Below the pieces are notes generated by a model. It had not been told where the DNA came from. It saw nothing but the letters and a program-made list of their open reading frames with translations, and ran no database searches. From Byssothecium circinans (Eukaryota > Ascomycota > Dothideomycetes > Pleosporales > Massarinaceae): 64,000 nucleotides of DNA. Made by a program: the position numbers and the translations under genes. The stretch covers positions 3,320 through 67,319 of the forward strand of contig ML977001.1 of assembly GCA_010015675.1 (NCBI GenBank), in the 5' to 3' direction. Below are positions 10,186 through 19,847 of the stretch, in pieces; within the stretch, counting starts at the first letter, position 1; every line of letters starts with the position of its first letter.

Positions 10186-11338
10186 CTATTCCTCTACGCC
10201 AACACACCTCGTGATCTCAACGCCATCCTACAACTCGTCAGCAAACACTCCTACACAACGCCACCTCCAATAGATCTTCAACTCACCGGTACACCCGTAG
10301 GTTCAAAGCTGTTCACCAACTTACTCTCATACACCAAATTCGGATTCCCCAAACTCTGACTAAACTTCTCCTCCTTATACCGATTAGCATACTGCTTCAC
10401 ATTCCTCTCCGCGATCCCATCAACATTACCCCCCTTCTTCCCCTTTTTGACATTCTCTCTCTTTTGCTGCACCGTACTCCTCACATACTCCAAATACGGC
10501 GGATTACCGGGCTTGATCACATTATCGGCCGCGAGCACGGATCCAGGCGTAACGAGTTCAAGTTCTTCGCAGAGCTTGAGATCGGTTGTGTAGGCAGGCT
10601 TGTAGTGGTCTAGGAACATGAGGTCGATGTGCTTGAGTGCGCCTGTAGATTGAAGTCGGGCGATGGATTCGTCACTGGATCCTACAATGACTTTGACGAC
10701 GCCGGAGAGCCCAGCGAGGTCAACGAGCGACATAATTACGGCGGCGAATTCGGGGTTGCGCTCGAGACTGAAGTACCGCTGGCCACCTGCCGCGCGAACT
10801 GCGTCGCCGAAGAGGATGCAGGAGTATCCTACGTAACCGCCGAGTTCGACCTGATAAAATTGTTAAATATGGCTTCTGGAGGATTCAGAAGGTTATCTAC
10901 CATCGTTTTGGGCTTCACTCCAGAGATCAAGTCGGTGACAATACGTCCCTTGTCCTCACCCACATTCATCAGATACTTCTTCGTCCGCCCAAACTCATCA
11001 ATAGCAGCCAAAACATCCTTTGGCGAGCCGCGAATCTTGTCGAGGTTGGGATGCGAGTATACAAAGTGTAGAAGCTCAATCTCACGTCCATCATCGAAGA
11101 ACGTTTCTTCTTGCGGCGCATACGCCTTCGCCTCGTCGAAGCTGTCCATGTTGTCCAAGAAATTGAGCTCTTTCGAAGAGAGCTCGGGGTAGCTACGCGT
11201 ATGATTTCGTCTGGGGGAGCTGCTGGAGCTTGACGCGTAACAATTAGCGCGATACAGCCAAAGAAATGACGAAAAGCAGTTGTCACGACACTTCTCCCCG
11301 CCGTGCCGTGTATCCCACGCGCACAGTCTAATCGTCAT
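10186..11338 (-). CDS. COMT-like O-methyltransferase, mycosporine cluster (MysB-type)
   Basis: Model: complement(join(10186..10227, 10287..10850, 10901..11338)), 347 residues. Introns of 50 and 59 bp have good sites (the second starts GTGAGT), and the last 42-nt exon restores the family ending DGVEITRC after FEPTGVP. The SAM-binding loop is VELGGYVGYS (147-156). Catechol-O-methyltransferase-type metal ligands are visible as Asp227 (FLDHYK), Asp255 and Asn256 (AADN), with Lys230 as the likely catalytic base. Known mycosporine enzymes of this class methylate demethyl-4-deoxygadusol to 4-deoxygadusol; that substrate is inferred from the adjacent synthase and ATP-grasp genes. The start is uncertain: Met64 (11149), just before the conserved SFDEAKAYAPQEETFF, is the main alternative. 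No lesion seen, unlike both neighbours. Confidence 0.8.
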
Positions 11339-12043
11339 TCTTTAGGCGAATGGATTAGAAAGTCATTTCATGATTCCTCTTCCAAGCTTTGGCGTTGAAC
11401 AAGGCCCGTATGGAGTGCTTTGAAACACTATGTCATGGCCATGTGGGGGACAACGCTGGTTTTGGTGTGCAATTCGGTGGTACAAGAAATCCACACGGAA
11501 TCGCATGTGGGTCTACTCATTCGTCGTTGGGGAGTGTATGAGAAGTCTTGACGTGAAGGCCGGCAATGGCTGTCGTCGACGACTTCATCTCCACATTTCC
11601 AATGCTAAAAGTCGGGTGCCCGAACCGACCCGGGTGACACAAGGAGATCGTACCTCATCACTAACCTTGTAAGGAATGAATCTACAACGATTCCAGATCG
11701 CAAGAACTCTATCCGCCCGGGACGGGAGCTAAGATCTTGCAGCACGTCACTTGAAAGGATGTGTCTAGATGGTCGTCGAACGAGGGGTTTCTATGGAGCT
11801 CAGTCCATGAAACATTACAGGAATAGGATTGGGAAGGCGTACCAAAGCTACGTTCGCGAATGTATCCCGCACCAGTTACACAGCATTTGTTTCTTCAATA
11901 CCAGAACAGAAACCCGGCAAAGTGATGAAGGAGTGATGGATACGGAACGCTTACGGGCTCTGGTGTCGTAGTCTCGCCCTAGCACTCTTAGCGCAGGCAG
12001 ACTAAACCTATCCCGTTGCCGACGAAAACCTTCGTCGCTATTA
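11339..12043. other. intergenic, no gene seen
   Basis: The upstream region of the methyltransferase, up to the TA target site of pogo copy B (12042-12043). Only short unconserved frames are present. Confidence 0.5.
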
Positions 12044-12113
12044 AGCTAGCCGTAATAGCTTTCGGCCACCTAGACCTTTCGGCCACAACACCAAATCGGC
12101 CACCCCTCAGAAA
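12044..12113 (+). repeat. terminal inverted repeat, pogo copy B (low-coordinate end)
   Basis: The 70 bp match the reverse complement of 13760-13829. The repeat begins AGCTAGCCGTAATAGC and ends CACCCCTCAGAAA. Confidence 0.9.
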
Positions 12114-12139
12114 TCAACGTAATAATTCAGCCAGCCTAG

Positions 12140-13726
12140 TTACAATTGCCACTCAATACACATAGATTGCAGAGTTTTTGCTGCCACTTCTGCTACCAGT
12201 TTTTCTGCCTCTTTTTCTTTATTAGGACTTTTGTTTTATTGCTCCATAAGGGCAGAAGCCTGCTTAGCTATCATGATTTAATCTATGCTGGCAAAGCGTT
12301 GATTTGGGTCTATACGAACCCTTTTCCGTGGTTATTGAGGCTTAAGGGCCTCAAGTTAGCTTTAGAGTCTTTTATTCTCTGCTTTTAGCGCTACTGAGCG
12401 TGTATTTGCTACTGCAATTGCCTTGCCAGCTTTCTCAAACAGTTGGTGAACCTTACGGCTTAATTTCTCAGCGCTGTGGAGCTGCCTTTGAGCTATAAAC
12501 AGATCCCAAGGGCCGCGAGGGGTAGAGAGATGGCTCTCAGCGAGATAAGCTTAATCCTGGCGAGGGGGCGTAACAGGCCTTTAAGCAACTTGAGATGAGT
12601 TGACTACGCGCTTAATATTTAATGGGTAGATGCCTGCAGTGGCCCACCCACTATAAATCACTCTCTCAGTAATCGCAGCCTCTCTGGCAGCGTTGTAGGC
12701 AGTAATAAATCATTCCTTTTTAACTAGGGCGGCATTATCTAGGTAGGATAACTCCTAGATCTGCTGGCGATAGAATCGTTTTACTAATAAGAAAACTGAG
12801 AGATCCAGGGGCTGCAAAACGTGTGAGGAGTGCGCAGGGAGAAATAGAAGCCTAACCTTATTCTGCTTGCAGATCTATAGGAAATCTAGGTCCACATGGC
12901 TGCCGTAACCATCTAAGATTAGCATCCGCCAGCAATCCTCTGAGGGTGCAGTTTCTGGCAGAAATACGCGTTGCAGCTACTTAGCGCCAATCGCATTAGA
13001 TGTCCAGCCATTCTCTGAAGTTGCGTATAGCCAGTCAGGTATAGTTAATAGAAACCAGGTGCTCTACAGGTTTTTACCTTTAAAAATAATCCCTGGCCGC
13101 AGCTTTCTCCCTGTTGCAGAAACGCACTCGATTATTAACGCCCACTCGCGATTCTCTGGAGACTGATAGTAAGCCTTCGTCTTCTAACTACTAGCGAGTA
13201 CTCTAGTGTTTGCACATACGCCTAGGGCCTTGCCAGTCTCGTCCATATTCCACGTATCCTCATTGCGTATATTCAGCTTAACGCGGACCTGCTCATAGAG
13301 CTCAAGAAACTCGCGTATTGCCTCCTGAGTTGCTCCCTCAGCTCTCGCAGCCTCAATCTTCCTACCCACAACAGAGGCAACGCGTGGGTTGCGTTTGATG
13401 AAGAAGGATATCTATAGTTTGCTCACTAGCTTATTATCGCCATTCAATCGCAGGATTTGATTCGCCATTTCTCGTGCGCGAGCGTGGGAGGGAGGGCAGG
13501 CGCGTGCGTCCTCTTCGAGAATCCAATTTGCAAGAAATTCCTCTTGTAAGGGGGTTAATCGCTGCAGGTGTTGAAGGCTACGGCGCATATTGGTACCGCC
13601 CTGCAATCGGTGCTGTAACGTAGTTCGAGGGATTGCGTAGGCCTTTGCAGCCGCTCTCTGGCTTTTATAAATGCCAGCATTGAGATCACTAATAGCTGAT
13701 TGAATTGCGATTTCACGGTTATCCAT
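12140..13726 (-). pseudogene. pogo/Fot1 transposase, inactivated by point mutations
   Basis: The frame is collinear with the intact transposase of copy A: ATG lies 103 bp inside the element and the stop at the equivalent place. The first 104 codons read well (helix-turn-helix QRAAAKAYAIPRTTLQHRL). A TAG then replaces the Trp of the conserved IWLSSFLKRN segment (13412-13414). The frame resumes with VGRKIEAARAEGATQEAIRE and keeps the first catalytic motif NMDETG. It stops again at 13184-13186. The remaining part is AT-enriched and full of stops, though the last residues (LQSMC, EWQL) are still recognisable. TGG to TAG is the change expected of repeat-induced point mutation, but related copies would have to be aligned to prove RIP. 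Confidence 0.9.
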
Positions 13727-13759
13727 TTTAATGCGTTGCGTGGAGAGAAAACGCGTGAT

Positions 13760-13829
13760 TTTCTGAGGGGTGGCCGATTTGGTGTTGTGGCCGAAAGGTC
13801 TAGGTGGCCGAAAGCTATTACGGCTAGCT
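13760..13829 (-). repeat. terminal inverted repeat, pogo copy B (high-coordinate end)
   Basis: Partner of 12044-12113, followed by the TA target site at 13830-13831. Confidence 0.9.
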
Positions 13830-13831
13830 TA

Positions 13832-14265
13832 CCGGCCCTTTTTTTACTCCCAAGATGCGAATTCGGCACTATTCGCATCCAACAAATCCAGAATGCCATG
13901 GAATCGCAAGAGGTCCGAGCACGCAATTCGGCACCTCCAGATTGTCTGTCCGCTTGTAAAAGTCATTTCATCATGCTGTTACCTTGAGGGCTTAGTGTTT
14001 GCATGTACCGCACGTGAAGTCATCCGATGGGCGTGGAGTGATGGGCAAAGCGGCTACGTATGGTTGACGTTATTGATACGTGTTTCCTGGCGTTGCAGTG
14101 TGCTAATCTAATGTAGGGTGTACTATGGAAGCGGAAATGAGTGCAGAAGCATATAAGAGGGGATTCGTTATATAATCTCTTAGGTGTCCCCAGGTTTTGG
14201 TTCACGCAGGACCTTCCAACTATCCCCATTCAATTGCATAGCTTTTTGTTTACCAACTCTTCACC
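13832..14265. other. intergenic, presumed synthase promoter
   Basis: These 434 bp lie between the end of pogo copy B and the synthase ATG. The transposon therefore sits close upstream of that gene. No regulatory motif was recognised. Confidence 0.5.
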
Positions 14266-15834
14266 ATGTCTGAAATGAAGGCTACCGTCATTGAGACCAA
14301 GAACGGTTTCCACGTCGAGGGATACGAGAAGATCGAATACGATTTTACGTTCCTGGATGGAGTTTTCAACACTGAGAACACACAGCTCGCCAAGTGCTAC
14401 GAGCGCTGGGGTCGCTGTCTCGCTGTCATGGACCTGAACATCTTCAACATCTACGGTAGCCAGATGCAGAAGTACTTCGACCACCATGGTTTGGAATTGA
14501 GAATTCACAAGACCATGATTGGCGAGAAAGCTAAGTCGATGGAAACGCTGTTGGGCATCGTGGACTCCATGACCGACTTTGGTATCATTCGAAAGGAACC
14601 TGTTTTGGTCGTTGTATGTTGATGTTGTAGTCGCTGTCATTTCCTCGCTAACACCTGTTAGGGAGGAGGCCTCGTTACCGACGTTGCTGGGTAAAGCTTT
14701 GCCCACCGGTCCATCGCTGAAGAGCAATTCTAAGGCACTCTAGCCTCTTGCTCTTTAAGAACGTTATGTTAACTTTGTGGTCCAGATTTGCCTGCGCGGC
14801 CTACCGAAGAAACACTAACTTCATACGTATTCCCACGACCGTCATCGGCTTGATTGATGCCAGTGTCAGCATTAAAGTCGCCGTAAACTACGGCAACTAC
14901 AAGAACCGTCTTGGAGCCTACCATGCGCCCATGCACACCTTTTTGGACTTTCAGTTCCTGAGAACACTCCCTGAAGGCCAGGTTCGCAATGGCTTCGCTG
15001 AGTTGATCAAGATCTCAAGCTGTGCTCATCTTCCCACATTTGATTCGCTTGACAAGTTCTGTGAGAAGTTGATCTCGACAAGCTTCGGTCGCTCCAATGA
15101 CACTACTAGCGATGCTCGCCAGGCTGCGGATGAGATAAATCGCGCCGGTATCTTTGAGATGTTGAAGCTGGAGACGCCAAATTTGCACGAAATTGGTCTT
15201 GACCGAGTGATTGCCTATGGCCACACCTAGAGCCCACTTCACGAGTATGTCAATGCAATGTAACTGATTACTTCCGCTTACCATAGAATAGCTCTCTCCC
15301 AAGGTGCCGCTCCGCCACGGCGATGCCATTTCCATCGATATGGCATACTCAGCAACCCTCGCGAACCAGCGCGGACTCCTTAGTAACGAAGAGCACCACC
15401 GAATTCTGAACCTGTTCTCGCGCGCAGGTCTGTCCATGGACCACGAGCTCTTCGACGAAAACATGCTCGACAAGGCCACCAAGGCCATTCTCAAGACCCG
15501 CGATTGCAAGCTACGAGCTGCTGTCCCGAACCCGCTCGGTAGCTGTGTCTTCTTGAACGACGTGTCGGCAGAGGAGATGAACGCCGCTCTACGACGGCAC
15601 AAGGAAGTCATGAAACAGTACCCGCGCAACGGCGAGGGTATTGACGCTTTCGTTGATGCAAGTGATACTGGCTACACTGTCAACGATGTACCTGTTGAGC
15701 AGGCCGCTTTGAACGGAAAGATGGCGAATGGCGAGACGAACGGACACACCAACGGCCACATGGGGTGCAATGGCATCCTAAATCCTCTGCAGCAAGGACT
15801 GGCCAACGGCTATTCCAACGGTTACAAGAACTGA
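14266..15834 (+). pseudogene. DHQ-synthase-like demethyl-4-deoxygadusol synthase (MysA-type), disrupted
   Basis: Exons are 14266..14613, 14662..14690, 14786 onward (introns 48 and 95 bp) and a last part ending 15834. Sugar-phosphate-cyclase hallmarks are the NAD-binding GGGLVTDVAG (spliced), [20 protein letters not shown], and LRHGDAISIDMAYSATLA after the third intron. The enzyme class converts sedoheptulose 7-phosphate to demethyl-4-deoxygadusol, the first mycosporine step. Two lesions are visible. A TAG at 15228-15230 replaces the Trp expected after VIAYGHT. Also, the third intron (about 15245-15291) cannot be spliced in frame: GA|GTATGT at the donor needs a G that has no usable AG before it. 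The stop removes the downstream His ligands and the C-terminal domain. The Asn/Gly-rich tail (about 15705-15831) is unusual but in frame. Confidence 0.8.
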
Positions 15835-16714
15835 ACGTCTGATCGATTGCGGAGGAAAAAGATGAAAAGCGAACGTCGTTGAACGTGACAGCAGAAAAAG
15901 TTTCCGGGTTGGCTGCCTCGACACCCACGCCATGGATTTTAGATAGCATTTTACTTCAATACAAAGAGAAGAGGATTCTCACATATTCACGCTGGCGTCA
16001 TCACAAATCTTACCTTGCCAGCGCTTCTGCGTAGTACTCTGCGTAGTGCTACTCATCGTGATGTCCTCCAAAAAATCGACACCGCCGCCCCCTTGCCATC
16101 AATTAAGACGACCCACGGAACAGCAGCTTCCTAATGGAGTTTTGCTCTCCGGAGCCACGCCACCGAAGTGACTGGCAACCAAAAGCAAAGGTTGTGCGTA
16201 ATGGTCGTGGCTGGCTCCGTGATACTTTTTGATAAAGAAGGAAAAGCGGGAGGGCGAGGGTTCGGCGAAGATTTTATGCTGCTGTGTGCCAAGGTGCTAG
16301 ACTGGAAACGGTTACCATACCCTGGTACCAGGCGCTAGGCACGAACTTTGAACTTGGTGTCGATGGCAATGTGGCTCTTCGAATGTAATGCTATTGGATT
16401 ATTGTATAAGGTGATAGTTTGCTTTGAGCCGCACGCTAGCCTCCCAATATTGATATAGACACACAGGATGCAAATCAAGTCATAGTCAGCTTCTCAAGAG
16501 CCTGCATGTCCGTAGGAAGCTTCGGAAGCAATTGCATTTCATAACCAAGCTCTCTGACGCTGTATATCAAATATGAAAGTATTGTGACACATGAATATTC
16601 TAGTATCAAACACACTTTCCGTATCCCCATCCAAGCCGGTCCGGTCTATTGGCACTATATCACTCCGGGGACAGTCCCACCACAACTCCCCCTCATGTCC
16701 AAAATGCTAGCCGT
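15835..16714. other. intergenic, no gene seen
   Basis: Convergent region between the synthase relic and the MPC1 gene. No supported coding frame. Confidence 0.5.
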
Positions 16715-17380
16715 CTATTTCGTCACCGACTTAGCAGCATCCTCCACCTTTGTCGCCGACTCGCCAGCGGCCTCCTTAGCCTTCAGCGCAAGCTCCCGTC
16801 CACCCCAATTCCAGTACCCCAAATATCGGTATCCTTGTACACACTGGGACGTGAAGTTGATAGCGTGGCAGCCGAAGAGGAGGTAGTTCGCAGGTGTGAC
16901 GGCCATGGCGTAGCGCATGAAGGTAGCGGAGTAGAGACCTAGGGCACCGGTCATGCGGCCAGAGATGCTGTGTAGTTGTTAGCGGGGCTGTAGCGGAACG
17001 GCGCGCGTTGTTCCAGGTGGAATCGGAATTTTTCGAGGATGCATGGGACGTAGTAGGTCATAGAGCGCTGAATAGAAGGCTGTAACGTACATCTCAGGGT
17101 CTTTGCTCATGTCCGCAATTGCCGCAAGCGGGATACCAAAGTTACTCGCCGGACCCCAGAAGTCTATGTCGCATTAGCCCCATGCTCTCAAATATTCTAT
17201 TGCAGATTGTTCGCATGCTTCTGGGGGTGGAGAACGCCCTCCGGAGCAGCTATCTCTCGAGGCCGTTCATCGGAGCAGATGCGCAACCAACCGCTGGAGC
17301 TACTTACGGGTCGAGCAGAAGTAATCGAGGTACTTGTTGGACCGTATTTTGGCATTGAGAGCCTTGACTGCGGTGGCCAT
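16715..17380 (-). CDS. MPC1: mitochondrial pyruvate carrier subunit 1
   Basis: Model: complement(join(16715..16967, 17091..17163, 17308..17380)), 132 residues, the normal size for MPC1. The protein forms, with an MPC2/3 partner, the inner-membrane pyruvate importer. Conserved MPC parts are STHFWGPASNFGIPLAAIAD (crossing the first junction), SGRMTGALGLYSATFMRYA, and the segment with NYLLFGCHAINFTSQCVQGY. The three hydrophobic stretches fit the membrane helices of the family. Introns are 144 bp (GTAAGT...ATAG) and 123 bp (GTACGT...ACAG). The Ala/Lys-rich C-terminal tail is typical of fungal MPC1. The partner subunit is not in the window. Confidence 0.92.
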
Positions 17381-18021
17381 GGTGACCCGAACTGGAAAAT
17401 GGAGTGGAGAGTGACGGTGGGTGGTTGAGTTGAAGCTCTGGTGTTGGAGGTGTTCGCCAAGAAAGATGAGAGACGTCTCGCTCGGACCCGAAAAGCTGCC
17501 GTCAATCAAATACGCGTGGATTATGAAATCCGACAGCTTGAACGTTTGTAGCATTTTACAAGCGCATGAAGAACGAGGTGCAGATCCTTATCATCATATC
17601 ATCCCTTAGGTCCTCAAGGGGAAAGTGAATGTTGCATTAATCTCGTTGCAGACATTGTGTTTCAATGCATAAGTGGGAGCGGAATTTAGAGAAGATGATA
17701 ATAGTCACACATGATCAGAGAAGAGAACTGAAGCCGGTCCTCGGCTGTGGTATCATTCGTTTCTTCGTTTTACACGATCTGAATCCGTTCTCGCCGCCAA
17801 TTGCTTTCGCCAAAATTTTCACCACTTTCCCTACGACCACGTTGAAGAATTGAGACGCCAAAGACTCCAGTAGATGGTAGGCCATCGGATGTAGAAATGG
17901 TGCTCGTAGACGTTTTATACCCCGTAACCTTCGTGTCGAGGGTCGGGTATTCGTGTGAAGCGCAGGTCGGTGGGTAACTACGAAGTCATGCGTTCGGCAT
18001 AGGTAGTCTCTACTGCGCAAT
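17381..18021. other. intergenic, no gene seen
   Basis: Between the MPC1 start and the SmB stop. It should hold the MPC1 promoter and the SmB 3' end. No distinct feature was recognised. Confidence 0.5.
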
Positions 18022-18901
18022 CTATCGTCCAAAACCTGGAGGGCCACCACGTCCACCTGGAGGCGGGAACCCTGGTGGACCTGCGAAACCTGGGGGACCG
18101 CCAAAACCTCCCGGTGGGCCGCCCGGGGGAAACCCTGCTGCAATATTGTCAGTAAAAATTCTCTCCATGATTTTGCTTATAACTCACGAGGTCCTCCTGG
18201 GGGTGCTCCTCGTCCAGGGAATCCTGGTGGGCCTCCGAAGCCCGGGGGGCCGCCAAATCCTCCTGGGGGACCGAAAGCTGCTCCAGGGCCGGCAACTCCA
18301 GGAGCGGGACCTGTCAGACCAACAGGCAAGCCGCGCCCCGCAGGCTTCGAGATACCTGGGCCAGAGGCCAGTGTTGCTGCTGTAGAAGGTCCACCGGTTG
18401 CTGCTCCAAGTCGCGCAGCGGGGTCAGCAGGAGGCGGGCCGTCAACAGACAAGGAGATGACATGTGCACCACGAATGATGGTCAGCCCGATCGCGCGTCG
18501 TTCTTCGGTCTCGGTGATCTGCTGGGTTGCGCCAGGTGCAGCCTTTCCCTTTCGTCGCGTGCGGCGGAACTCTTCTGTGTCGGCGAGGACGAGGTTCATG
18601 TGCTATCATATTATTAGTAGGCTTTTGTGCAATTGAAAGTGAGATACCGTACCTTGTCGAACGCAAGCATCTGTCCGGCCATTTGCCTGCCATCTTGAAG
18701 AGTGACTTTCATGCGATAGTTAATCTACAATGTGTAAGTGCTGAGTCGCGTCCGCTGAGATGGAGAGCACTCACCAGATTTTGCTAAACACCAACCGTCA
18801 GTCAGTCAGTTCTATGCGATTTCTTCTCTCAGATCAAGGTCTCGAGTGCAACAGGCAGCACAACTTACCATCTTCCCCTGCCGATTCGCGGCGGACGACA
18901 T
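18022..18901 (-). CDS. smb1: small nuclear ribonucleoprotein SmB/B'
   Basis: Model: complement(join(18022..18137, 18188..18602, 18653..18724, 18775..18783, 18869..18901)), 214 residues. SmB is one of the seven Sm core proteins of spliceosomal snRNPs. The Sm1 motif spans INYRMKVTLQDGRQMAGQML with FDKHMNLVLAD following; Sm2 is the segment with IGLTIIRGAHVISLSVDGPP. The rest is a Gly/Pro-rich tail with repeats of the GGPPGFGGPPGF type, as in other SmB proteins. Exon 2 is only 9 nt (Gln-Asn-Leu). It is needed to join GKM to INYRMK and has clean flanks (TTTAG before, GTGAGT after). The terminal exon restores the family's PPGF ending. Confidence 0.92.
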
Positions 18902-19165
18902 GCTGAAGGTGATGCGTCCGAGGACGACTTGGAATCAGAATAAAATTGGCGTAGAGTCGGAAGTACAGCCCCTCGTTGACAGTGGTGGGGTGTATAGATG
19001 GAGCTGTTCGTCGATGTGAAAAGAGCGGCGTAAATTCGGGCTAGCGTTTAGCGAGACTTGGCAAAGCACATGCACCACACCGAACACTGATCCATTTTGA
19101 CTTTCGCGACCACCAACTCTACCTCTACCCCATCACCACCACCCTACTGACCCACAGCACTCGCA

Positions 19166-19847
19166 ATGGTACGCAATTCTCTACAATCTCGGTCGTAATG
19201 CAAGGCTGATTATTTTTACAGGCCGATTCCAAAGCTTCCAACCCCATGCGGGAGCTTCGCATCCAGAAGCTAGTCCTCAACATCTCCGTTGGCGAGTCTG
19301 GTGATCGTTTGACCCGAGCGGCCAAGGTGCTCGAGCAGCTGAGCGGTCAGACTCCTGTCTACAGCAAGGCCCGCTACACCGTCCGAACCTTCGGTATCAG
19401 GAGGAACGAAAAGTATGGTATCCATCGCGGGGAAGGCTCAGAACACTGTGTTAACGGGATATGTCAGGATTGCCGTCCACGTCACCATCCGCGGTCCCAA
19501 GGCCGAGGAGATTCTGGAGCGCGGTCTCAAGGTCAAGGAGTACGAGCTCCGCAAGCGCAACTTCAGCGAGTCGGGCAACTTCGGTTTCGGTATCAGCGAG
19601 CACATCGACTTGGGCATCAAGTACGACCCTAGCATCGGGTACGTGGAATCACAGCGATGGCATGTTCGAGACGTGGCTAACAAAATATAGTATCTACGGC
19701 ATGGACTTCTACGTCTGCATGACCCGTCCCGGCGAGCGCGTTGCCAAGCGTAGGCGATGCCAGACCAAGATCGGCGCCTCCCACCGTGTCAACCAAGCCG
19801 AGACGATCAAGTGGTACAAGAACCGGTTCGAGGGTATTGTCCGATAG
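19166..19847 (+). CDS. RPL11: 60S ribosomal protein L11 (uL5)
   Basis: Model: join(19166..19168, 19222..19412, 19468..19638, 19691..19847), 173 residues, matching eukaryotic uL5 (about 174). The protein binds 5S rRNA in the large subunit central protuberance. Recognisable segments are [53 protein letters not shown] and [19 protein letters not shown]. The first exon is the ATG alone, followed by a 53-bp intron, a structure often found in fungal ribosomal protein genes. The other introns are 55 and 52 bp. It is divergent from SmB with a 264-bp shared promoter region (18902-19165). Confidence 0.95.

Larger units (their letters stand above)
12044..13829 (-). mobile_element. pogo/Fot1-family DNA transposon, decayed (copy B, 1,786 bp)
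   Basis: It has 70-bp terminal inverted repeats (12044-12113 and 13760-13829) flanked by TA on both sides (12042-12043, 13830-13831). The length is identical to copy A at 2096-3881, so there is no net insertion or deletion. The TIR outer 8 bp and inner third match copy A, while the middle differs, so B is a sister subfamily rather than a direct daughter. Its transposase is broken by nonsense codons. It is inserted between the two oppositely oriented mycosporine genes. Confidence 0.92.
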
